Positions 7,907 through 16,745 of a stretch of 64,000 bases of DNA are shown here, piece after piece. Location of the stretch: positions 62,001 to 126,000 of the forward strand of contig JAQTUE010000006.1 in the NCBI GenBank assembly GCA_028710415.1. The letters are read 5' to 3'. Below the pieces are notes generated by a model that saw only the letters and a list, made by a program, of their open reading frames with translations, was not told the DNA's origin and made no database searches. A program made the translations under genes and the position numbers. Within the stretch, counting starts at the first letter, position 1, and the number at the start of each line of letters is the position of its first letter. This stretch comes from Paludibacter sp. Its GTDB lineage: Bacteria; Bacteroidota; Bacteroidia; Bacteroidales; Paludibacteraceae.

Positions 7907-10267
7907 ATGAAAAAACACGTATTTCCTGCCTTGCTACTGATGGTTTGCATGAGCATGCAATTGGTACCGGCACAGCAAAAAAGACTTTTAGGCGACCATG
8001 TGGATATGAGCCTTGACTTCAAGGATTTCCACAACACTTATTTCTTTGCCGATAAACTGGCATCGTTTGATCCGGCTACCGCTAAAGGAACGATCAGTTG
8101 GAAGCGCAGCTCGTTATTTGCACGTCAGGCTTTTGATGTCAATACCATTCTGCCTCAGGATCTGACCATGCTTGACTTTCCGGGTGCAGCCTATCAGCAA
8201 AATCCGGAATTAAGCTTTACGGTGGAATTTATTACCCCGCGTACATTGCGTATCAAAATGCTGACAACACCCGTTGAGCCGAAACCATTCGATTCACCCA
8301 TGTTGGTCAAGGAACCCGGCAAGGATAACTCGTGGAAATACTCGAAAACCAAAACAGGGCATTTGTATCAAAGCGCTTTTGGAAAAGTGTTGATCGAAGA
8401 AAATCCGTTCCGCATTATGCTGTTGGATGCCTCCGGAAAAATGCTGACCGATACCCGCCGCTGGAAGGACAATGATTCCACCCAGGTAAAAATACTGCCG
8501 TTCAACTTTATCAAAAAAGGAGTAGATAATAGCCGGGAGATAAATCCGGTATTTTCACTTTCACCGAATGAAAAGATATTCGGTTGCGGGGAATCGTTTA
8601 CAAAACTGGATAAACGGGGACAAAAAGTCAACCTGTTCGTTACCGACCCTCAGGGTCCTGAAACGGACGGCATGTACAAACCGATTCCTTTCTTTATGAG
8701 TAACCGGGGATATGGCATGTTTATGCATACCTCGGCACCCGTTACCTGTGATTTTGGAAATACCTACGTGGGTGCCAACAAACTCTTTATGGGGGATGAA
8801 GCCCTGGATTTATTTGTTTTTATCGGGGAACCGAAAGACATATTGAACGAATATACTGAAATCACCGGAAAGGCTTCCATGCCTCCGCTGTGGTCATTTG
8901 GTACCTGGATGAGCCGCATTACTTATTTCGAACAAAAGGAAGGGTATGAAGTAGCAGCCAAATTGAGGGAGAATAAAATACCTGCCGATGTGATTCATTT
9001 TGATACCGGATGGTTTGAAACAGACTGGCAGTGTGATTACAAGTTCTCACCTTCCCGCTTCAGCGATCCACAAAAGATGATCAATGACCTGAAAAAGGAT
9101 GGTTTCCATATCTCTTTATGGCAACTGCCTTATTTCACCCCGAAGAATAAATTCTTCTCGGAGATCATCGACAAGAACCTGCATGTGAAAAACAGCAAGG
9201 GTGAGATGCCTTATGAAGATGCAGTGCTCGACTTCTCGAATCCAAACACCGTGAAATGGTACCAGGATAAACTGGCCGGACTGTTGAAAATGGGAGTAGG
9301 GGCTATTAAGGTAGACTTTGGCGAAGCAGCACCAGTAGAAGGAATCTATGCTTCCGGTCGTGGCGGCTGGTACGAGCATAACCTTTATCCGTTGCGTTAC
9401 AACAAAGCGGTGGCTGATATAACAAAAGCTACCAACAATGAAAATATTATCTGGGCACGCAGTGCATGGGCCGGAAGCCAGCGTTATCCGTTGCATTGGG
9501 GTGGTGATGCCGCCAATACCGACATAGGCATGGAATCGGAACTACGTGGAGGACTGTCATTCGGGTTAAGCGGATTTTCATTCTGGAGCCATGATATCGG
9601 GGGATTTGTAGTCTCTTCACCTGAAGATTTATACCGCCGGTGGTTGCCCATGGGCTTTTTGACTTCACACAGCCGGGCACACGGTGCTCCTCCCAAGGAA
9701 CCCTGGTTATACAACAAGAGTTTTGTAAAGGCATTCCGCGAATCAGCTGAAATGAAATACAAGTTGATGCCGTACGTTTATGCCCAGGCTAAGAACTGCA
9801 CCGAAAAAGGGTTGCCGATGGTACGGGCAATGTTTATAGAATACCCGAATGATCCCGGAGCATGGCTGGTTGATGACCAGTATTTGTTTGGTTCAGACAT
9901 CCTGGTAGCACCCATGATGCAAAACGGAACTTCCCGCCAGGTTTATTTGCCGGGCGGAAAATGGATCGATTACCAGACTGGAAAGACCTATCCGGCAGGG
10001 TGGAATAAAATTGAAACTGAAGAGATACCTTGTGTTATCTTAGTTCGTGATGGAGCAGTAATTCCTCATGCCAAACTGGCTCAATCCACCGATAAGATTG
10101 ACTGGTCGAACCTGGAATTAAAAGTTTACGGTGATCAAACAAACAGCAGCGGACTTGTTTGCCTGCCAACCGACAATAAACTGGTACAGGTGGAAGTTGC
10201 CAAAAAGGGAACAGGTTATCAGGTTGTAAATGGATTGATTTCCGGGGTGAATTATCTGGTAAAATAA
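7907..10267 (+). CDS. GH31 alpha-xylosidase, secreted
   Basis: The 786-residue protein is a retaining alpha-glycosidase. A signal peptide ends near VPAQQ. A beta-sandwich N-domain and the GH31 catalytic barrel follow. The nucleophile is Asp470 in IKVDFGEA and the acid/base Asp534 in HWGGDAAN. The KxDFGE form with a following SFWSHDIGGF block is that of YicI-type alpha-xylosidases; alpha-glucosidases usually have WxDMNE or similar. It would remove alpha-1,6-xylose from xyloglucan oligosaccharides. It lies 177 bases after the GH3 gene, in the same direction. The weak point is substrate: GH31 also includes other alpha-glycosidases. Confidence 0.88.
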   Translation: MKKHVFPALLLMVCMSMQLVPAQQKRLLGDHVDMSLDFKDFHNTYFFADKLASFDPATAKGTISWKRSSLFARQAFDVNTILPQDLTMLDFPGAAYQQNPELSFTVEFITPRTLRIKMLTTPVEPKPFDSPMLVKEPGKDNSWKYSKTKTGHLYQSAFGKVLIEENPFRIMLLDASGKMLTDTRRWKDNDSTQVKILPFNFIKKGVDNSREINPVFSLSPNEKIFGCGESFTKLDKRGQKVNLFVTDPQGPETDGMYKPIPFFMSNRGYGMFMHTSAPVTCDFGNTYVGANKLFMGDEALDLFVFIGEPKDILNEYTEITGKASMPPLWSFGTWMSRITYFEQKEGYEVAAKLRENKIPADVIHFDTGWFETDWQCDYKFSPSRFSDPQKMINDLKKDGFHISLWQLPYFTPKNKFFSEIIDKNLHVKNSKGEMPYEDAVLDFSNPNTVKWYQDKLAGLLKMGVGAIKVDFGEAAPVEGIYASGRGGWYEHNLYPLRYNKAVADITKATNNENIIWARSAWAGSQRYPLHWGGDAANTDIGMESELRGGLSFGLSGFSFWSHDIGGFVVSSPEDLYRRWLPMGFLTSHSRAHGAPPKEPWLYNKSFVKAFRESAEMKYKLMPYVYAQAKNCTEKGLPMVRAMFIEYPNDPGAWLVDDQYLFGSDILVAPMMQNGTSRQVYLPGGKWIDYQTGKTYPAGWNKIETEEIPCVILVRDGAVIPHAKLAQSTDKIDWSNLELKVYGDQTNSSGLVCLPTDNKLVQVEVAKKGTGYQVVNGLISGVNYLVK

Positions 10268-10289
10268 AAAGATTAATGTAACAGGAACT

Positions 10290-10640
10290 ATGAACAGTTA
10301 CAAAATACTATTCCATTTTGAATCAGGGGAATATGCCTTACTCGAAATAAAGAGAATCTTGGATCAGGAAACCGATAAGTCAAAGCTATACTTTTGGTTA
10401 TTGTACGATAAATCAAATTCGACCTTAAAGAAACTCAATTTTGTATCCATGAGCCAGGATGAAGACAATCAAATCCGGACTTTCGAACATGAACATCTGG
10501 CTTTTGATACTCAGATAGCTGTTCTCTTTTCAGCCGACACCGAATACTTTATGGATGTATTGTCTGTGGAAGAAGAGCTGGCAATTGTACTAAAACAGGC
10601 TATTTATGAATTCCTGGATAAGACAGAATTAGCCGGCTAA
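10290..10640 (+). CDS. Hypothetical protein, 116 residues
   Basis: I do not recognise this protein. It has no signal peptide or membrane segment. It opens with a strand-like SYKILFHFESGEYALLEIKRIL, has a central YFWLLYDKSN strand, and is acidic overall, with a helical end (VEEELAIVLKQAIYEFLDK). It starts 22 bases after the GH31 stop, so it is probably co-transcribed. A cytosolic protein among secreted hydrolases is unexpected; it may be a bystander or a regulator. An alternative is that the frame is not expressed, but its composition and spacing look genic. Confidence 0.6.
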   Translation: MNSYKILFHFESGEYALLEIKRILDQETDKSKLYFWLLYDKSNSTLKKLNFVSMSQDEDNQIRTFEHEHLAFDTQIAVLFSADTEYFMDVLSVEEELAIVLKQAIYEFLDKTELAG

Positions 10641-10725
10641 AATAGAACTGACAACACATAAGTAATATCCTTATTTTAAAATTTAGCCTGGTATACAGGA
10701 CAAGCATAATTACACATTAAAAACA

Positions 10726-12318
10726 ATGAGAGCAAAGCAATTATTAATCATCGTTGGGAGCCTTTTGAGTGCTGGACTATTTGCACAAAGCAACCCAACG
10801 GATATTTCAGTAAAACCCGAACGGGTTATCTCGGTCGATTACCGGAATGTACAAGGGAATTTGAACACCATGTTTAAGGAATGCATTGGTGCAGGGCGTG
10901 CCAATGAAGGGTTGCGGGCAGATTGGCAACAACAACTGGCTTATGTGAAAAAAGAATGCGACTTTAAATATATCCGCATGCATGGCTTGTTAACCGACGA
11001 CATGGCTGTATACCACGAGGATAGAAACGGGAAACCTGAATATAATTTCATGTATATCGATGTATTGTTCGATTTCCTGCAGAGTATCGGGATAAAACCA
11101 TTTGTAGAATTGGGATTCATGCCATCGCAATTAGCGAGTGGTTCACAGACTATATTCTGGTGGCGGGGGAATGTTACTCCTCCGAAAGATTACACAAAAT
11201 GGGAAGACCTGATCAGGCATCTGACCCTCCATTTCGCCGAACGTTACGGGGTAGATGAAGTAAAATCCTGGTACTTCGAAGTATGGAATGAACCTAATTT
11301 ATCGCCCGGATTCTGGACAGGTACCCAGGAGGAATATTTTAAACTTTATCAGTACTCAGCGAAAGCTATTAAAAGTGTAAACAAAGAATTTCGTGTGGGC
11401 GGACCTGCTACTGCCGGAGCTGCCTGGGTGCCTGAAATGATTGCTTTTTGCAGTAAGAACAATGTTCCGATTGATTTTATCAGTACCCATGCATATGGTG
11501 TAAAACAAGGATTCCTTGATGAATATGGAAATTCAGGTACTGTGTTGAGTAAAGACCCTATGGCCGTTAGTGGTGACGTTTTGAATTCACGTAAACAAAT
11601 AGCAGGTTCTGCCATGCCTGGCCTGCAACTACATTATACCGAATGGAGCTCTTCGTACACACCTGCCGATCCGATCCATGACAGTTACCACCAGGCTGCT
11701 TATATCCTGGAAAAGATTAAACAAGTTGGCAATGCAGCAAATTCAATGTCCTACTGGGTATTTACCGATATCTTTGAAGAAGCAGGGCCACGGTTCACCC
11801 CATTCCATGGTGGATTCGGACTGTTGAATACACAGGGAATCAACAAGCCTGCCTTTTACTCTTATCAGTTTATGAATAAACTGGGCAGCACTGAGTTAAA
11901 AAACAGCGATACCCGGTCCTGGGTTTGTAAAAATACCACCGGCAATGTTGAGGCCCTTTTATGGGATTTCACAAATACCCATCCGGGTGATTCTGTAAAC
12001 AACCAGGTATACTACATTCGCGATTTACCTGCCAAGTCAAAAGGGAAAGTCACCCTGAACATTTCAGGTATCCCACAGGGAACTTATACCCTTGAAATAC
12101 ATAAAGTGGGATATAAGGCAAATGATGCTTATTCAACTTACCTGGCAATGAACAAACCTCATGATTTGACAAAACAACAGGTTGCGAAGATAAAGAAACA
12201 AAATGATGGTTCGCCTGTTTCCATTGAATCAATTAAGGTTAAAGTGAATGGGATATTCAGTAAAGTGTTGGAATTGCATGAAAATGATGTTTACTTTTTG
12301 AATCTGATTAAGGAATAA
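10726..12318 (+). CDS. GH39 beta-xylosidase-like glycosidase, secreted
   Basis: The 530-residue protein is a clan GH-A retaining enzyme. A signal peptide ends near LFAQS. The TIM barrel contains the acid/base Glu189 in VWNEPN and the nucleophile Glu306 in HYTEWSSS; the block FHGGFGLLNTQGINKPAF closes the barrel as in GH39 xylosidases. A C-terminal beta domain ends in VYFLNLIKE. GH39 members are beta-xylosidases or alpha-iduronidases; the plant-glycan neighbours favour xylosidase. A fragment homologous to its last 32 residues lies downstream of the next gene. Confidence 0.88.
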   Translation: MRAKQLLIIVGSLLSAGLFAQSNPTDISVKPERVISVDYRNVQGNLNTMFKECIGAGRANEGLRADWQQQLAYVKKECDFKYIRMHGLLTDDMAVYHEDRNGKPEYNFMYIDVLFDFLQSIGIKPFVELGFMPSQLASGSQTIFWWRGNVTPPKDYTKWEDLIRHLTLHFAERYGVDEVKSWYFEVWNEPNLSPGFWTGTQEEYFKLYQYSAKAIKSVNKEFRVGGPATAGAAWVPEMIAFCSKNNVPIDFISTHAYGVKQGFLDEYGNSGTVLSKDPMAVSGDVLNSRKQIAGSAMPGLQLHYTEWSSSYTPADPIHDSYHQAAYILEKIKQVGNAANSMSYWVFTDIFEEAGPRFTPFHGGFGLLNTQGINKPAFYSYQFMNKLGSTELKNSDTRSWVCKNTTGNVEALLWDFTNTHPGDSVNNQVYYIRDLPAKSKGKVTLNISGIPQGTYTLEIHKVGYKANDAYSTYLAMNKPHDLTKQQVAKIKKQNDGSPVSIESIKVKVNGIFSKVLELHENDVYFLNLIKE

Positions 12319-12380
12319 TGAATCTCAAACTTACTATTTTACAATCAGAATTGAATTTGAAAATATAAAGTATTTTAGAC

Positions 12381-13892
12381 ATGAAAAGAACTATTCTAAT
12401 TACATTGCTCATTCAATTGAGTTTTTTAGCAAATGCTCAGCATCAAACGAATGCCAATAAAAAAGGTGATGGGTATTTTATGAATCCAATTTTTGCAGGC
12501 GATTACCCTGACCCAAGTTTGTTGCGTGATGGAAATGATTATTATATGGTTCATTCCTCTTTCGAATATTACCCCGGATTGCTAATCTGGCATTCGAAAG
12601 ATTTGATTAACTGGAAGCCGGTAGCAAATGCATTGCACAAATATGTAGGTTCTGTTTGGGCTCCCGATTTAGCAAAATATAAAAATAAATTTTATATTTA
12701 TTTCCCGGCAAATAACACCAATTATGTGATAACAGCTGATTCTATTAATGGTCACTGGAGTGATCCGGTAGATTTGAAAATTGGGAATATCGATCCTGGT
12801 CATTTTACAGATGCTGAAGGGAAACGATATTTATATTTTAGCAACGGAGCTTATGTACCATTGTCGGACGATGGACTTTCTGTTACCGGAGAACTCAAAT
12901 ATGCTTACAGTGGCTGGATAATACCACGTGAATGGACCATTGAATGTTTTTGTATGGAAGGCCCTAAGCTTGTTAAACGAGGGATCTATTATTATCTGAC
13001 GGTTGCCGAAGGTGGGACAGCAGGACCTGCAACAAGTCACATGGTCATTTCTGCACGTTCAAAATCACCTTTTGGTCCATGGGAAAATTCACCTTTCAAT
13101 CCTGTGATCAGGACAAAAGAAAACTCTGAGCAATGGTGGTCAAAAGGTCACAGTACAATCTTCGAAGATGCAACGGGAAATTGGTGGACAGTTTTTCATG
13201 GATATGAAAATGGATATTATAATATGGGGCGTCAAACCTTACTACAACCAATAGAATGGACAAAAGATGGTTGGTTTAAAACACCTGAGGGCATCAAGAC
13301 AAATGAACCTATTAAAAAACCGCTGGCAACTGTTTCAGAAGTAGCATTTACATTGGATGATAGTTTTGAAGGCAATGAGTTAAAACCCCAATGGAAATTT
13401 TTTGGAGAATATGATACCACCAGGTTCCAGTTGGTTGATAAGAGTTTAGTCATAAAAACGAAGGGGAATTCTGTAGGTGATTGTTCTCCTTTGCTGTGTA
13501 TTCCATCAGACCATTCATATATGGCACAAGTCGAAATGTTTATCGAAGGGGGAGCTACCGGGGGATTAGTACTTTTTTATAACAAGACTGCACATTCGGG
13601 GATATTAGCCGAAAAAGAAAATGTTCTGGCTGATCTTAGGGGCTGGCAGTTTACAACAGAAAAAAGTGTAATTAAAAATCATGTATTTCTTCGTCTAAGA
13701 AATATTAAGAATACAGTGGATATGTATTATAGCATCGATGGAGAAGAGTGGAATAAAATAGAAAATTCAGTTGAAGTTTCTTCTTTAAATCATAATGTTC
13801 TAACAGGTTTCTTAAGCTTGCGTCTTGGACTTTGTTCTATGGGCAATGGAAAAGTTACATTTAAAAACTTCATTTATAAACCCATAAAATAA
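12381..13892 (+). CDS. GH43 beta-xylosidase/alpha-L-arabinofuranosidase, secreted
   Basis: The 503-residue protein is an inverting five-blade propeller enzyme. After a signal peptide ending near NAQH, the three catalytic acids of GH43 are present: Asp44 in YPDPS (base), Asp138 in NIDPGHF (pKa modulator) and Glu193 in CMEGPK (acid). A C-terminal beta-sandwich of about 190 residues follows, with substrate-loop-like residues GGLVLFYN and VDMYYSIDGEEW. This layout is that of xylan side-chain or xylobiose-cleaving GH43 enzymes. The gene is more AT-rich than its neighbours, and a remnant of a GH39 gene sits directly behind it. It may be a later insertion. Confidence 0.88.
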   Translation: MKRTILITLLIQLSFLANAQHQTNANKKGDGYFMNPIFAGDYPDPSLLRDGNDYYMVHSSFEYYPGLLIWHSKDLINWKPVANALHKYVGSVWAPDLAKYKNKFYIYFPANNTNYVITADSINGHWSDPVDLKIGNIDPGHFTDAEGKRYLYFSNGAYVPLSDDGLSVTGELKYAYSGWIIPREWTIECFCMEGPKLVKRGIYYYLTVAEGGTAGPATSHMVISARSKSPFGPWENSPFNPVIRTKENSEQWWSKGHSTIFEDATGNWWTVFHGYENGYYNMGRQTLLQPIEWTKDGWFKTPEGIKTNEPIKKPLATVSEVAFTLDDSFEGNELKPQWKFFGEYDTTRFQLVDKSLVIKTKGNSVGDCSPLLCIPSDHSYMAQVEMFIEGGATGGLVLFYNKTAHSGILAEKENVLADLRGWQFTTEKSVIKNHVFLRLRNIKNTVDMYYSIDGEEWNKIENSVEVSSLNHNVLTGFLSLRLGLCSMGNGKVTFKNFIYKPIK

Positions 13893-13911
13893 AAAATGGG
13901 CTAATCAGGTT

Positions 13912-14010
13912 TCCTGTGTCTCTATCAATATGAAGAGAAATGGAAAGTTTAGCAACGAGCTTGTAATGCGCAAAAATGTTTTATACTTTTTGAATATGAT
14001 CAAACAATAA
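13912..14010 (+). pseudogene. 3' remnant of a second GH39 gene
   Basis: A short open stretch ending at TAA 14008-14010 encodes VSIN, NGKFS and YFLNMIKQ in order. The intact GH39 upstream ends with VSIE, NGIFS and YFLNLIKE at the same spacing. Over the last 23 residues 12 are identical, and most of the others are conservative. Nothing homologous is seen farther upstream, where the GH43 gene begins, so this is a scar of a lost or replaced GH39 copy. Confidence 0.72.
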
Positions 14011-14179
14011 AATTATAAATTCAATCAGCGTTAATTTTGAATGCTGGATGAATACTATCATGAATGAAACATTAGTTGAATAGCATTAAAGATTCTGTTT
14101 TCTAAAAGTAAAGAATTCTTACTTTACAAAGACAAGAAAAAAACTGTTATAGAGTGAATTGTTTTTTAAAAAAGTATTT

Positions 14180-14210
14180 ATTGGATATCCCGGTAAATGC
14201 TTTAATTTTG
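14180..14210 (+). promoter_or_regulatory. Housekeeping-type Bacteroidota promoter for the GH95 gene
   Basis: ATTG at 14180-14183, 19 bases, then TAATTTTG at 14203-14210. This fits TTTG-N19-TAnnTTTG with one mismatch in the -33 box. It leaves a leader of about 75 bases before the ATG at 14290. The rest of the 14011-14289 gap is AT-rich, with nothing recognisable. Confidence 0.6.
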
Positions 14211-14289
14211 TAAGGTGATAATTTTCCTCCTTAGCCGGGTGTTATTGTTGAAAAGAAAGTATTAATAAAATAAAGCATAATTTTATTCC

Positions 14290-16689
14290 ATGAAAAAAAT
14301 CTTTTTTATTGCGATTGCTGTCCTTTGCCTGCCTATAAGCAAGGTACACGCTCAGTCCAATCATATCTTATGGTATGATCAACCGGCTACCTATTTCGAA
14401 GAAAGCCTGGTATTGGGAAATGGCAAAATGGGTGCTTCCGTGTTCGGGGGTGTCAATTCGGATAAGATATTCCTGAATGATGCTACCCTGTGGTCGGGTG
14501 AACCGATGAATCCCAACATGAATCCGGAAGCATATAAAAACCTGCCAGCCATCCGGGAAGCATTAAAAAATGAAGACTATAAACTGGCTGATTCACTTAA
14601 CCGTAAATTGCAGGGTAAGTTTTCCGAATCGTATGCTCCGTTAGGGACCTTGTTCCTTGATTTTAAAACAAACGGCATCCCACAGAAGTATTACCGGGAA
14701 CTGGATATTAACAATGCCATTTCCAGGGTAGAATATGAACAGAACGGGGTTACTTATACCCGGGAATATTTTGTTTCCTATCCTGATAAAGTGATGGTGA
14801 TTAAACTTACCAGCAGTAAAAAAGGAGCCTTGAATTTTGATCTAAGGTTTGAAAGTCTGTTGAAACATAAAGTATCACTGGAGAATAAAACCTTGCATGC
14901 GCAGGGTTCCGCACCTTTTGAATCCAAACCAAGCTATCTCGGCAAAGTGGCTAATGCTGTTGCTTTTGATGAAAGTAAAGGTACCCGTTTTTCTACAATT
15001 GCCAGGATTAAAAATACCGACGGAACGGTTATTACCACCGACAGTACCCTGGCAGTAAGGAATGCAACCGAAGCTATTGTTTTTGTTTCAGTGGCTACCA
15101 GCTTCAATGGTTACGATAAAAACCCTGTCACCAATGGATTGGATAATGAGAAAATAGCATCCACTCAACTCGGAAATGCTTTACCAAAAACCTATAAAAC
15201 ACTGAAAAGTAACCATGTAAATGATTACCAAAAGTTCTTTAGCCGGGTAAGCCTGAATCTCGGAGCAACAACTGCTCCCAATTTGCCTACCAACGAAAGG
15301 CTGAAACGCTATGCGCTGGGAAAAGAAGATAAGAACCTGGAGGTACTTTATTTCCAGTACGGCCGTTACCTGTTAATCAGCAGTTCCCGGACATTGGGAG
15401 TTCCTGCAAACCTGCAAGGTCTCTGGAATCCATATCTTCGTCCACCCTGGAGTAGTAATTATACAACCAACATCAACACTGAGGAAAATTACTGGCTGGC
15501 AGAGAATACGAATCTTTCGGAGATGCATCTGCCTTTGCTGAGCTTTATCAAAAACCTGTCAGAAACGGGCAAAATAACAGCCAAAACATTCTATGGAGTG
15601 AATGGCTGGGTTACGTGCCATAACTCCGACATTTGGGCTATGAGCAACCCGGTTGGAGGTTTTGGAGGCGGCGATCCTGTCTGGGCTTGCTGGAATATGG
15701 GTGGTGCCTGGTTGAGCACCCATTTATGGGAACATTACCAGTTTACACAGGATAAGGGTTTCCTAAAAAACGAAGCCTATGAACTCATGCGGGGTGCTGC
15801 TCAGTTTTGCCTTGAATGGATGGTTGAAGATAAAGATGGCAAACTGATCACTTCTCCTTCAACTTCCCCTGAAAATAAATACATTACTTCAACAGGATAC
15901 CATGGAGCAACGATGTATGGCGGTACTGCCGACCTGGCAATGATCCGTGCCTGTCTGTCGCAGGCCATTGATGCTTCCATACTTTTAAACGTCGATGAAG
16001 AATTCCGTATGAAACTGGAAAGTGCTCTGGATCGCATGCTTCCTTACCGGATTGGGAAAAAAGGCAATCTTCAGGAATGGTATTACGATTGGGAAGATGC
16101 AGATCCACAACATCGTCATCAATCCCATTTGTTCGGGTTGTTTCCCGGTCATCAGATTACACCTGATGCAACCGTTGCATTGGCCAATGCCTGCCGGAAG
16201 AGCCTCGAAATTAAAGGGGACGAAACTACGGGCTGGTCAAAAGGCTGGCGCATCAATCTCTGGGCAAGGCTCGGTGATGGAAACCATGCCTATAAAATGT
16301 ACCGGGAACTGCTTAAATATGTAGACCCTGATGGTGTAAAAACAAGCTACCACCGGGGTGGGGGAACGTATCCAAACCTGTTTGATGCCCATCCGCCGTT
16401 TCAGATTGATGGTAACTTCGGGGGTGCAGCAGCAGTTGCCGAAATGCTGGTGCAATCCACAGAAAAACAGATTAAGCTGCTGCCTGCCTTGCCGGATACC
16501 TGGAGTGAAGGTTCCGTAAGTGGTATTTGTGCCCGTGGTGGGTTTGTTATTTCCATGGATTGGGCTGATAAAACCCTGAAGACAGTTACCGTATCGGCTC
16601 GATGTGACGGAAAAACGACTTTGGTCTCCGGGAATAAACAAAAAGAGATTACACTGGCAAAAGGTCAACAAGTAACCCTGAACTGGTAA
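14290..16689 (+). CDS. GH95 alpha-L-fucosidase (or alpha-L-galactosidase), secreted
   Basis: The 799-residue protein is an inverting (alpha/alpha)6 enzyme. A signal peptide ends near VHAQS. The N-terminal domain begins with LWYDQPATYFEESLVLGNGKMGASVFGG-type blocks typical of GH95. In the barrel, Asn394 and Asn396 of NINTEENYW, Glu528 of TSPENK and Asp707 of DGNFGG correspond to the catalytic apparatus known from the bifidobacterial 1,2-alpha-fucosidase. On plant glycan it would remove the terminal alpha-1,2-fucose of xyloglucan side chains, which matches the GH31 alpha-xylosidase in the same cluster. It seems to start its own transcript with the GH3 gene behind it. Confidence 0.9.
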   Translation: MKKIFFIAIAVLCLPISKVHAQSNHILWYDQPATYFEESLVLGNGKMGASVFGGVNSDKIFLNDATLWSGEPMNPNMNPEAYKNLPAIREALKNEDYKLADSLNRKLQGKFSESYAPLGTLFLDFKTNGIPQKYYRELDINNAISRVEYEQNGVTYTREYFVSYPDKVMVIKLTSSKKGALNFDLRFESLLKHKVSLENKTLHAQGSAPFESKPSYLGKVANAVAFDESKGTRFSTIARIKNTDGTVITTDSTLAVRNATEAIVFVSVATSFNGYDKNPVTNGLDNEKIASTQLGNALPKTYKTLKSNHVNDYQKFFSRVSLNLGATTAPNLPTNERLKRYALGKEDKNLEVLYFQYGRYLLISSSRTLGVPANLQGLWNPYLRPPWSSNYTTNINTEENYWLAENTNLSEMHLPLLSFIKNLSETGKITAKTFYGVNGWVTCHNSDIWAMSNPVGGFGGGDPVWACWNMGGAWLSTHLWEHYQFTQDKGFLKNEAYELMRGAAQFCLEWMVEDKDGKLITSPSTSPENKYITSTGYHGATMYGGTADLAMIRACLSQAIDASILLNVDEEFRMKLESALDRMLPYRIGKKGNLQEWYYDWEDADPQHRHQSHLFGLFPGHQITPDATVALANACRKSLEIKGDETTGWSKGWRINLWARLGDGNHAYKMYRELLKYVDPDGVKTSYHRGGGTYPNLFDAHPPFQIDGNFGGAAAVAEMLVQSTEKQIKLLPALPDTWSEGSVSGICARGGFVISMDWADKTLKTVTVSARCDGKTTLVSGNKQKEITLAKGQQVTLNW

Positions 16690-16745
16690 TACTTACATTA
16701 TTCAAAAACCAATCTAAAAACAACTCATATTTTTTTATTAAACCA

